A stretch of 12,131 nucleotides of DNA from Candidatus Zixiibacteriota bacterium (GTDB taxonomy: Bacteria; Zixibacteria; MSB-5A5; GN15; FEB-12), in NCBI GenBank assembly GCA_003641415.1, contig QNAG01000069.1:1-12131 (forward strand), in the 5' to 3' direction. The position numbers and the translations under genes were made by a program. Position 1 is the first letter of the stretch, and each line of letters starts with the position of its first letter. The notes below the pieces were generated by a model. The model had not been told where the DNA came from and did no database searches. It was given only the letters and a program-made list of their open reading frames with translations. Of this stretch, positions 1-6,595 are shown one piece after another.

Positions 1-13
1 ATAATTGTTGGCT

Positions 14-47
14 AAAACAAATCGGCCGGATCGAATTGATCCGGCCG
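14..47 (-). terminator. Rho-independent terminator downstream of clpC
   Basis: A perfect 10-bp GC-rich inverted repeat (CGGCCGGATC at 23-32, GATCCGGCCG at 38-47, loop GAATT) is followed on the minus strand by the T-rich run ATTTGTTTT (positions 22 down to 14). It lies 29 nt past the clpC stop and would end the lolC-lolD-mcsA-mcsB-clpC transcript. The plus-strand flank (TTGTTATT) is less T-rich, so termination in the other direction would be weaker. Confidence 0.85.
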
Positions 48-76
48 TTGTTATTACAGATTGTTCTGTCTGCGAA

Positions 77-2557
77 TTAGTGGTTTACTTCTTCCTCCGA
101 TGGTTCGCCGTTTATCTCTTTGGAGGTCTCAGTTCCTTTGGTATTGAAGGCAAAAGTGAGCTCGGTGCTGGTAGCGCTAATCGTAAGTTCACAATCGCCG
201 GCAAATTGACCACGAAGAATCTCCTCCGACAACGGATCGTCGAGGTATTTGCGCAGCGCTCGCGCCAATGGACGCGCACCATATTCTGGTTCGTAGCCCT
301 TGTCGGTGAGAAATTCTTTTGCCCTATCAGTCAGGACGAAACTGATGCCACGCTCAGCTAGTTGCTTGGCAGTGTCAGCAACCATGATTTCGATAATCTG
401 GCTTATATGTTCTCGCTTGAGGGAGTGGAAGATAATCGTTTCATCCAGACGGTTGAGCAGTTCCGGGTTGAACGTTTTACGCAATTCTTCCTTGATCTTT
501 TTAGACATACCATCATGGGATATATCGACCGATTCGGCATCAAAGCCAACTGTTTTCTCATCACGGAGTTTCCGCGTTCCGATATTTGATGTCATAATGA
601 TCACAGTGTTCTTAAAGTCGACTTTCCGTCCAAACGAGTCGGTAAGTTGACCGTCATCAAATAACTGCAATAAAATGTTAAAGACATCCGGATGCGCTTT
701 CTCAATTTCATCCAGCAACACTACTGAGTACGGTTTACGACGAACTTTCTCTGTAAGCTGGCCGCCTTCTTCATAACCTACATATCCCGGAGGCGCACCA
801 ATCAAGCGTGAAACAGCAAATTTCTCCATATATTCCGACATGTCAATTCGGATAAGCGAATCTGTGTCCTCGAACAGGAAAGCAGACAATTGGCGCGCCA
901 GCTCGGTCTTTCCAACGCCGGTGGGACCGAGAAAGATAAAGGTGCCTATCGGGCGGCGGGGGTCTCCCAAACCAGCACGCGCTCGACGAATTGCCTTGGC
1001 TATAGCTGTGATGGCTTCGTCTTGCCCGACGATATTTTTTTTAAGTTCATCCTCAATTCGCAACAAACGCTTGGACTCGTTCTCTTCGAGACGAAACAGG
1101 GGGATACCGGTCATTTTAGCTAAAACAGCAGCAACTTCGTCACTTGTCAGTGTTATCTTGTCTTTCTCGCGGGCTTCTTCCCACTGTTTTTGCAGTTTGG
1201 CTTGTTCTTCTTTCTTGGCTTTGATTTCGTCGCGAAGCTGAGCTGCAGTTTCAAACGCCTGATTTTTGACAGCGTCTTCCTTCTTTTTCTGCAATTCGAC
1301 CAAGTCGTTTTCGATTTCGGAAAATTCTTCCGGTCGAGTGTAAGTTGACAAATGTGCCCGAGAGCCAGCTTCATCGATAAGGTCGATGGCTTTATCGGGT
1401 TGGAATTTTCCAGAGACATAGCGATTGGACATTATTACCGCAGATTCTATAGCTTCATCAGAAATGAGCAATTGGTGATGTTCTTCATACTTCGGCCGTA
1501 AGCCCTTGAGAATAGAGATAGTGTCTTCTTCTGAGGGGGGGTCAACCATAATGGTTTGAAAGCGCCGGTCTAAAGCGCCATCTTTCTCAATGAATTTCCG
1601 GTATTCGTTCATAGTAGTAGCACCTATGCAACGCAATTCACCGCGAGCCAAAGAAGGTTTGAAGATATTTGAAGCATCCAGTGAACCCTCCGCGCCACCA
1701 GCTCCCACGATAGTGTGAATCTCGTCAATGAATATTATCACATCTGTGGCGTTTATGATTTCGGTAAGTACTGCTTTGAGACGTTCCTCGAACTGGCCAC
1801 GATACTTCGTACCAGCCACTAGGGAAGCCATATCGAGTGTAACTACCCGTTTGTTTTCCAAAGTCTGTGGTACGCGGTTTTCTACTATGCGTTGGGCTAG
1901 TCCTTCAGCGATGGCAGTCTTTCCGACGCCAGGTTCGCCGATAAGAACCGGATTATTCTTTTTACGACGGGAAAGAATCTGAGCCACGCGCTCGATTTCA
2001 TCGGTGCGTCCGATAATGGGATCGAGCTTGCCACGACGGGCAAGTTCTGTCAGATCGCGACCGAAATGATCCAAGGCTGGAGTTTTTGATTTTTTACGTT
2101 TTTTCTTGAACGATGAAGGTTGTCCACTCTGGATATTCTTTAACTCCTCATAAGCTTCCTTGTAGTCAATTTCATAAGTCGAGAGTACCTGTGCAGCGAC
2201 ACCTTCTTCATCCTTAAGTAGAGCAAGGAGAATATGTTCAGTATCGATATCCTTTGATTTCAGTGCCCGGGCTTCCTGCCCTGATACCTCCAGCGTTTTC
2301 TTGGCGCGGGCGGTAAGTGGCAATTGTCCCATAGTCATAGTTCCACCGGAAGGCTGTACAACTTCTTCAATTGACTGTTTCAAATCCTCCAGTTCAAGGC
2401 CGAGATTGGTAATAATCTCTACCCCACGACCATCACCAAGACGGATAATTCCAAGAAGCAGATGTTCTGTTCCTATGTAGTCGTGCCTAAGGCGAGAGGC
2501 TTCATCTCGGGCATATTCAATAGCTTTGCGTGCTCGCTCGGTAAACATTTCGTTCAT
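77..2557 (-). CDS. clpC: ATP-dependent Clp protease ATP-binding subunit ClpC
   Basis: Hsp100/AAA+ unfoldase that feeds substrates to the ClpP peptidase in the cytoplasm; 826 aa, normal for ClpC. In order: two Clp_N repeats (about 1-65 and 80-140), a lysine-rich linker (about 151-158), AAA-1 with Walker A GEPGVGKT at 207-214 and Walker B IIFIDE at 274-279, a middle domain with a UVR motif (about 418-455), AAA-2 with Walker A GPTGVGKT at 544-551, Walker B VVLLDE at 612-617, and sensor 2 GARPL at 760-764. The VGF tripeptide at 670-672 matches the ClpP-docking loop. The UVR-bearing middle domain separates it from ClpA and ClpB. Glu31 and Glu107, each in a T-E-H motif, sit where B. subtilis ClpC binds phospho-arginine. 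The ATG is chosen because GGGAGGG lies 10 nt upstream. It follows mcsB by 72 nt, so McsB-marked proteins are its likely substrates. Confidence 0.97.
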   Translation of the reverse strand: MNEMFTERARKAIEYARDEASRLRHDYIGTEHLLLGIIRLGDGRGVEIITNLGLELEDLKQSIEEVVQPSGGTMTMGQLPLTARAKKTLEVSGQEARALKSKDIDTEHILLALLKDEEGVAAQVLSTYEIDYKEAYEELKNIQSGQPSSFKKKRKKSKTPALDHFGRDLTELARRGKLDPIIGRTDEIERVAQILSRRKKNNPVLIGEPGVGKTAIAEGLAQRIVENRVPQTLENKRVVTLDMASLVAGTKYRGQFEERLKAVLTEIINATDVIIFIDEIHTIVGAGGAEGSLDASNIFKPSLARGELRCIGATTMNEYRKFIEKDGALDRRFQTIMVDPPSEEDTISILKGLRPKYEEHHQLLISDEAIESAVIMSNRYVSGKFQPDKAIDLIDEAGSRAHLSTYTRPEEFSEIENDLVELQKKKEDAVKNQAFETAAQLRDEIKAKKEEQAKLQKQWEEAREKDKITLTSDEVAAVLAKMTGIPLFRLEENESKRLLRIEDELKKNIVGQDEAITAIAKAIRRARAGLGDPRRPIGTFIFLGPTGVGKTELARQLSAFLFEDTDSLIRIDMSEYMEKFAVSRLIGAPPGYVGYEEGGQLTEKVRRKPYSVVLLDEIEKAHPDVFNILLQLFDDGQLTDSFGRKVDFKNTVIIMTSNIGTRKLRDEKTVGFDAESVDISHDGMSKKIKEELRKTFNPELLNRLDETIIFHSLKREHISQIIEIMVADTAKQLAERGISFVLTDRAKEFLTDKGYEPEYGARPLARALRKYLDDPLSEEILRGQFAGDCELTISATSTELTFAFNTKGTETSKEINGEPSEEEVNH

Positions 2558-2561
2558 AGCC

Positions 2562-2585
2562 TGCCATCCCTCCCGATTTTATCGG
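2562..2585 (-). promoter_or_regulatory. clpC ribosome binding site with abutting small hairpin
   Basis: On the minus strand a strong Shine-Dalgarno GGGAGGG (2574 to 2568) lies 10 nt before the clpC ATG. Just upstream, CCGAT-AAA-ATCGG (2585 to 2573) can form a 5-bp hairpin whose 3' arm overlaps the first two G of the Shine-Dalgarno. The site is clear; any regulatory role for so short a stem is conjecture. I saw no convincing promoter in the rest of the 72-nt mcsB-clpC gap. Confidence 0.6.
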
Positions 2586-2629
2586 TGTTGTCGAATACAA
2601 TAAGCAGATATATATTTAACATATTGGCC

Positions 2630-3679
2630 TCAATTATTCCTAAGTTTTTCACGCACCATTTGTGCTCGCACAAAGTCACGCCGATTAGGGTCCATTTGAG
2701 AACCGTAAAACTTTTGCAAATGTGCCGGCTGTGAAAGAAGAAGAATATCATTGATCAGAGCCACATCCAAAAAGTCAATAATCTTCATCGCGTGTCCCAA
2801 TCGAACAGCTGAAAGAAGATTCATTACTTCCTCCGATGTCAGCACCCGGGCATTCATAAGTATACCATATGCTCGCCAGATTTTATCTTCGATCATGTCA
2901 GATGCTTCATCAACCAGTAGCCGTCGAGCTTCGGCTTCCTTCTCGATGATTTCGCGAGTGATTTGTGTGATATGATTTAATATCTCTTCTTCACTAATGC
3001 CCAGTGTGTTCTGATTGGAGACTTGGAACAAATTTCCCAAAACATCTGATCCTTCCCCATAGAACCCACGTACAATCAGACCACTGCGAGTAACGTGCGA
3101 GATTACACGGTCAATTTCCTTAGTTAACACCAGTCCTGGCAGATGAATCAAAACTGAGGCTCTCATACCAGTGCCGGCATTGGTTGGACAGGCTGTAAGA
3201 TAACCGAAATCAGGATCGTAATCATACTCGAGATAACGTCCGATCTCAGACTCGTACTTAGTCGCTAATTCAAAAGATCCCTTCGGATCAAGACCGGAAG
3301 AAAGAGCCTGAATTCTCAGGTGATCTTCCTCGTTAACCATGATCGAAACACGTTCCTGTGATCCAATAAACAACGCTTTGGACAATTCACCATTGAGAAA
3401 GACGGGCGAAATCAGATGTCGTTCAACAAGGAAGTTACGATCCAACTCGCAAATGTCGGAAGCCTTATGATACTGGCCTTCAGCGAGCAGTTTAGAGCGT
3501 GTCATAGTCGAATCGACATATCCAACAATTCGCTTCCTGGTTTCGGTATCGGCTGATGGTGGGTATTTACAGCCAGCCACATTGCGTGCTAGCCGCACCC
3601 GTGTGGAAAGAACAACCAAAGCGTCCTCACCCTGACCGGATAACCATACCGCCGGTGACTTGGCCATTTCTTCGAACAT
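2630..3679 (-). CDS. mcsB: Protein-arginine kinase McsB
   Basis: ATP:guanido phosphotransferase-fold kinase that phosphorylates arginine side chains of proteins and so tags them for ClpC-ClpP. 349 aa from the chosen start, close to family length. Visible motifs: STRVRLARN (25-33) at the nucleotide site, NEEDHLRIQ (116-124), the active-site loop CPTNAGTG (164-171; C164 matches the conserved cysteine near 167 in B. subtilis), YGEGSD (207-212) with a conserved catalytic-region Glu, and RDFVRA (334-339), matching the RDxxRA phospho-arginine allosteric motif that separates McsB from small-molecule guanidino kinases. The frame is open upstream to a TTG at 3715 that would overlap mcsA. The ATG at 3679 is preferred because it gives the usual N-terminal length before the conserved W and STR motifs. 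It starts 25 nt after the mcsA stop. Confidence 0.95.
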   Translation of the reverse strand: MFEEMAKSPAVWLSGQGEDALVVLSTRVRLARNVAGCKYPPSADTETRKRIVGYVDSTMTRSKLLAEGQYHKASDICELDRNFLVERHLISPVFLNGELSKALFIGSQERVSIMVNEEDHLRIQALSSGLDPKGSFELATKYESEIGRYLEYDYDPDFGYLTACPTNAGTGMRASVLIHLPGLVLTKEIDRVISHVTRSGLIVRGFYGEGSDVLGNLFQVSNQNTLGISEEEILNHITQITREIIEKEAEARRLLVDEASDMIEDKIWRAYGILMNARVLTSEEVMNLLSAVRLGHAMKIIDFLDVALINDILLLSQPAHLQKFYGSQMDPNRRDFVRAQMVREKLRNN

Positions 3680-3704
3680 CGTTTCCAACTTTCTTCCCTT
3701 TATT

Positions 3705-4235
3705 CTACTTGTCAAGAGATAAACTCTCTCGTATCGATTTCAATTTATCTCGTATCTCTGCAGCCCGCTCAAAGTCTTCAGTTTCAATGGCTTTAGACAA
3801 CTCCTCCTCAAGACGTTCTTCCTCCCGAATTGGAAGAGTTCTCTTGCTCTCGTTGTTGGTAATATTGATTGTCATGGGGGTTCGGCCCCGATGCAGAGAA
3901 GCACCGTGAATCTTGCGCATAATCGGTTCTAACTGAGATCGAAAGGCTTTGTAGCACTCACCACAACCAAAGCGACCCTGACTGGTGAACTCCTGAAATG
4001 TCAGCCCACAGTTTTGACAGGTGATTTGTTCGGTTTTGTCGTACTTAAATCCTGGCGTGGCAGCTGCCAATCCGGTGAGTATCTCTGCCAATGGGAAGGG
4101 CACATTATCCAGTGGTGAATGAAACCCTCTTGCTGCGGCGCATTTCTTGCAAAGGTGGAGGGTTGTCTTCTCATTATTAATGATCTGCGTCAGGTGAACC
4201 TGCGCTTCACGTTGTTTACAATCCTGACATAACAT
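3705..4235 (-). CDS. mcsA: McsA, zinc-binding activator of McsB with C-terminal UVR domain
   Basis: 176-aa adaptor that in Firmicutes binds and activates McsB and links it to ClpC. Two zinc-finger-like modules are visible: C3/C6 with C29/C32, and C73/C76 with C91/C94, all as CxxC pairs. A UVR motif fills the C-terminus (about 139-172, with EDFERAAEIRDKL), the helical-hairpin type also present in the ClpC middle domain and UvrB/UvrC. Residues 95-138 form a linker with no recognised domain. The ATG is 17 nt after the lolD stop and has an AGGTAA ribosome site 9 nt upstream. The eight cysteines, the UVR and the position just before mcsB make the call firm. An isolated UvrB/UvrC-motif protein is the generic alternative. 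Confidence 0.94.
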   Translation of the reverse strand: MLCQDCKQREAQVHLTQIINNEKTTLHLCKKCAAARGFHSPLDNVPFPLAEILTGLAAATPGFKYDKTEQITCQNCGLTFQEFTSQGRFGCGECYKAFRSQLEPIMRKIHGASLHRGRTPMTINITNNESKRTLPIREEERLEEELSKAIETEDFERAAEIRDKLKSIRESLSLDK

Positions 4236-4252
4236 ACTTATATTACCTGATA

Positions 4253-4942
4253 TTACTCATGTTCACGAATCTTTCCATCAACTATCTCAAGCTGGCGGTT
4301 GCATCCTTGCGCCAATTCCTGGTTGTGAGTTGCTATTAAGAAGGACATGGCGCTGTCCTTGTTGAGAGTGAACAGGAGATCGTGAAGTTGATGTCCAGTC
4401 TTAGTGTCCAGATTGCCAGACGGTTCATCTGCTAACACAATCTTCGGTTCATTCGCCAGAGCACGGGCTACAGCAACCCGCTGCTGTTCTCCGCCCGATA
4501 ATTGATCGGGGCGGTGACTCTTCCTATTACTTAAACCAACCTGTTTCAACAGTAGTTCCCCTCTGTTTTCGGCATCACGACGTTTTCTGCCACTAATCAG
4601 CATTGGAATCATCACATTTTCCAAAGCGCTAAAGTCTTCCATCAAGTAATGAAATTGAAACACAAAGCCTACATTTCTATTTCTGAAACATGCCAACTTT
4701 TCCTCTGACTGATCACCAAGAAGGGTCCCACCAATTCGAACTTCACCTGACGTGGGTTTGTCCAGCCCGCCTAACAGGTGGAGTAAGGTGGACTTGCCGA
4801 TACCTGACGCTCCTGTTACAGCCACTGTTTCCCCTTTTGACAGGTTCAGAGAAATTCCTTGCAATACCTTAAGGGTCGCCTCCGGTGTGCGAAATTCTCG
4901 GTGTATGTCTTCAGCTTCAAGAATCCAATCGTTGTCGTTCAT
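4253..4942 (-). CDS. lolD: Lipoprotein-releasing ABC transporter ATPase LolD
   Basis: ATPase that powers release of outer-membrane lipoproteins from the inner membrane to the periplasmic carrier LolA. 229 aa, full length. Walker A GASGIGKS at 44-51, Q-loop Gln96, ABC signature LSGGEQQ at 148-154, Walker B with D172/E173, D-loop SGNLD, and H-loop His206 are all present. The segment after the Q-loop, FHYLMEDFSALENV (97-110), resembles the LolD hallmark that contacts LolC/E and argues against a MacB or FtsE assignment. It follows its permease gene by 96 nt. The ATG has only a closely spaced AGGA upstream. It is followed after 17 nt by mcsA, so the stress cassette is probably co-transcribed with it. 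Confidence 0.93.
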   Translation of the reverse strand: MNDNDWILEAEDIHREFRTPEATLKVLQGISLNLSKGETVAVTGASGIGKSTLLHLLGGLDKPTSGEVRIGGTLLGDQSEEKLACFRNRNVGFVFQFHYLMEDFSALENVMIPMLISGRKRRDAENRGELLLKQVGLSNRKSHRPDQLSGGEQQRVAVARALANEPKIVLADEPSGNLDTKTGHQLHDLLFTLNKDSAMSFLIATHNQELAQGCNRQLEIVDGKIREHE

Positions 4943-4979
4943 TTTCCTATTTCAGCGTACGTTCAATTTGCACGCCGGT

Positions 4980-5009
4980 ATATTACCTTTTTCGCCATAT
5001 TTTTGTAAA
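4980..5009 (-). promoter_or_regulatory. Possible internal promoter upstream of lolD
   Basis: In the 96-nt gap between the permease gene and lolD, the minus strand reads TTTACA (5009-5004), an 18-nt spacer, then TAATAT (4985-4980), giving a start about 30 nt before the lolD ATG. The -35 is 5/6 and the -10 4/6 against sigma70 consensus. The AT-rich context makes chance matches likely. If real, it would uncouple lolD-mcsA-mcsB-clpC from the permease gene. Confidence 0.3.
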
Positions 5010-5038
5010 CGTTTAGTTCTTATTGCAATATCAAGTAT

Positions 5039-6265
5039 CTACTTTCTCAAAACATCAATTACTGATAGACGAGACGCCTGGTGAGCCGGATACAATGCAG
5101 CAATAAAGCAAATAATGTAGGTGATAGCACCGGCAACAAAGAAATCGAAAATATGCGTTTCTATAGGAAGGTAGCTGATAAAATAAATGTCTGGTGGTAA
5201 CGAAATGATCCCAAAACGGTTCTGAATAAAAGCTACTGACAGGGCTAACCCCCAACCAAGCAAGACGCCATAAGTGGCGATCACTAACCCCTTGTATACA
5301 AATATCTTGCGAATAGATTTCGGTGTTGAACCGATAGTTTTTAGAATTCCTATTTCTGCACGTTTTTCCATAGTCAGCATGACAAGGGTGGAAATGATAG
5401 AAAAGGCTGCCACCAACACAATCAAGCTGAATCCAAGAAAGAGAATTTTCTTTTCCATGGCAATCCAGGTAAAAAGATTACGGTGCAGCACATTCCAAGG
5501 TACAACTTCGTATCTGTATCCTAGAATAGAATCTATTATTGGAGCTAATTCCTCGGACATATAAACATCGGTTAGTTTTAGGTGTACCGTTGTAACAGCA
5601 TCTCCAGTGCGAAACAACTTCTGTGCATCTGACAGGGATATATATGCCATCTGAGCATCAAATTCATACATTCCGGTTTCAAGAATACCGGAGATATAGA
5701 ACTTGGCCACCCGCGGGCGTGCCCATCGCTGAAGGTCCTCCCCTCTCAGAGAGTACAAAACTACTGATGAACCAAGAAACACTCCAAGTCGCTCGGCCAG
5801 ATTGCTGCCGATTATCATGCCGGGGATAGAGTCTTCACCATCTACAATTGGATCAAACGAGTAATCCCCTATCTTGACATTATTTGCCACCGATGAAGTC
5901 TTCTGCTCCATATCAAGGTCAATTCCTCGCAGGATTATTCCATCACCGGCCGTAGCAGAGGCAATGGCAGCCTTGTAGTAGATAAATGGTGAGGCTGCAA
6001 TTACCCCATCGATACTTTCCAGGGTATCAACCAACTCATGATAGTTATCAATAAACTGTTCTCCCATTGGGAAGACTGAAATGTGTGAGGTCGTCCCCAA
6101 CAATCTTGAGCGAATCTCGGACTCGAACCCGTTGTGCATCGACATCACAAAACAGACGACAGCCACTCCAAGTGTCACACCCATAATTGTAATCCAGGTT
6201 GACACTGAGATAAAGAAACGTCCGGACCTAAGATACCGTCGAGCTATGAACCTTTCATATCGCAT
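5039..6265 (-). CDS. lolC: Lipoprotein-releasing ABC transporter permease (LolC/LolE/LolF type)
   Basis: Inner-membrane permease partner of LolD. 408 aa with the family plan: an N-terminal RRYLRS-type start, TM1 about 20-43, a long periplasmic MacB-PCD domain (about 45-265), and an FtsX-type domain with TM2 (273-297), TM3 (321-347) and TM4 (372-393). The cytoplasmic coupling segment MEKRAEIGILKTIG (299-312) is diagnostic, as is the end PAHQASRLSVIDVLRK. Sequence alone does not tell me whether it is LolC, LolE or a LolF-like protein that serves as both; only one permease gene is in the window. The ATG at 6265 is preferred over an in-frame TTG 21 nt upstream because it reproduces the usual family N-terminus. 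No proper Shine-Dalgarno is seen. The gene is divergent from the riboflavin operon. Confidence 0.92.
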   Translation of the reverse strand: MRYERFIARRYLRSGRFFISVSTWITIMGVTLGVAVVCFVMSMHNGFESEIRSRLLGTTSHISVFPMGEQFIDNYHELVDTLESIDGVIAASPFIYYKAAIASATAGDGIILRGIDLDMEQKTSSVANNVKIGDYSFDPIVDGEDSIPGMIIGSNLAERLGVFLGSSVVLYSLRGEDLQRWARPRVAKFYISGILETGMYEFDAQMAYISLSDAQKLFRTGDAVTTVHLKLTDVYMSEELAPIIDSILGYRYEVVPWNVLHRNLFTWIAMEKKILFLGFSLIVLVAAFSIISTLVMLTMEKRAEIGILKTIGSTPKSIRKIFVYKGLVIATYGVLLGWGLALSVAFIQNRFGIISLPPDIYFISYLPIETHIFDFFVAGAITYIICFIAALYPAHQASRLSVIDVLRK

Positions 6266-6274
6266 CCTGTTTGA

Positions 6275-6304
6275 AGTATAGCACAATCTGTTATCTACAG
6301 TAAA
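6275..6304 (-). promoter_or_regulatory. Possible promoter of the lolC-lolD-mcsAB-clpC block
   Basis: On the minus strand TTTACT (6304-6299, 4/6 to the -35) is followed after 18 nt by TATACT (6280-6275, 5/6 to the -10). Transcription would begin at or within a few bases of the permease ATG at 6265, giving a leaderless or nearly leaderless mRNA. That would fit the absence of a Shine-Dalgarno sequence there. Assigned by eye only. Confidence 0.4.
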
Positions 6305-6347
6305 CGTTTTTAATATCGTGGAAATTGACAGTAGTGAAAAAAATCTA

Positions 6348-6375
6348 TTGCCTTTTCTATGACATTGAATATATT
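6348..6375 (+). promoter_or_regulatory. Probable sigma70-type promoter of the rib operon
   Basis: TTGCCT (6348-6353, 4/6 to TTGACA) and TATATT (6370-6375, 5/6 to TATAAT) are separated by 16 nt. Initiation would fall near 6382, just before the first base of riboswitch helix P1 at 6385, where it is needed. The agreement with the riboswitch boundary supports it more than the hexamers do. Confidence 0.5.
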
Positions 6376-6384
6376 TGTTATAAA

Positions 6385-6504
6385 TAATCTTCGGGGTGAG
6401 GTGAAATTCCTCGACCGGCGGTGAAAGCCCGCGAGCTGGAGATATCTCCCGCAGAGTCTGTGTAATTCAGATGCCGACGGTAAAGTCCGGACGAGAGAAG
6501 ATTA
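6385..6504 (+). promoter_or_regulatory. FMN riboswitch (RFN element)
   Basis: Close match to the RFN aptamer. Helix P1 pairs TAATCTTC (6385-6392) with GAAGATTA (6497-6504). Between them are the conserved blocks in order: CGGGG at 6392-6396, GGTGAAATTCC, GACCGGCGGTGAAAGCCCGC, GCAGAG, then ATGCCGACGGTAAAGTCCGG and ACGAGAGAAG. The variable arm is short. The element lies 91 nt before ribD, as is common upstream of riboflavin operons. It binds FMN, the end product made from riboflavin, and so provides feedback repression. Confidence 0.97.
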
Positions 6505-6570
6505 CAATAGCGATGTAAAAATTGTACTGCTCTTTTGGATTAGGTTACATAACTATTGTTATTTTCGCCC
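6489..6570 (+). promoter_or_regulatory. Predicted antiterminator of the FMN riboswitch
   Basis: The 3' strand of P1 and its flank (GAAGATTACAATAG, 6497-6510) can pair with CTATTGTTATTTTC (6553-6566) over 14 positions with one mismatch and one G-U. This competes with P1. Further pairing of GGACGA (6489-6494) with TCGCCC (6565-6570, one mismatch) would capture the CCC that starts the terminator stem. With P1 formed, 6504-6518 can still pair with 6545-6559, leaving the terminator free. Paired by eye, not energy-minimised. Confidence 0.55.
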
Positions 6571-6595
6571 TGAAGTATACTTTGGGGATTTTTTT
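6568..6595 (+). terminator. Riboswitch terminator overlapping the ribD Shine-Dalgarno
   Basis: CCCTGAAG (6568-6575), loop TATA, CTTTGGGG (6580-6587) form an 8-bp stem with two G-U pairs, followed by A and seven T (6589-6595) directly abutting the ribD ATG at 6596. The GGGG at 6584-6587 is also the only Shine-Dalgarno candidate for ribD, 8 nt before the ATG. The same hairpin could therefore stop transcription or block ribosome binding when FMN is bound. Confidence 0.75.

Noticed and set aside
840..1241. 133-codon open frame on the plus strand opposite clpC
   Set aside because: It mirrors the reading frame of clpC, is Ser/Arg-rich low-quality sequence and has no family resemblance or ribosome site; it is a shadow. 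The same holds for other antisense frames at 300-650, 1728-1982, 2751-2975 and 10906-11319.
2558..2629. CIRCE or CtsR-type operator ahead of clpC
   Set aside because: I found no TTAGCACTC/GAGTGCTAA pair and no tandem heptad direct repeat in this gap or in the gaps before mcsA and lolD.
3680..3715. TTG start for mcsB overlapping the end of mcsA
   Set aside because: It adds 12 unconserved residues and overlaps mcsA; the ATG at 3679 gives the family's usual N-terminus.
6325..6330. Perfect TTGACA -35 hexamer upstream of the riboswitch
   Set aside because: No -10-like box lies 16-18 nt downstream (the sequence there reads ATTGCC/TTGCCT), so the TTGCCT-TATATT pair is the better promoter.
6379..6384. 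TATAAA as the -10 box of the rib promoter
   Set aside because: Transcription would start inside riboswitch helix P1 (from 6385), truncating the aptamer, and no -35 match lies at the right distance.
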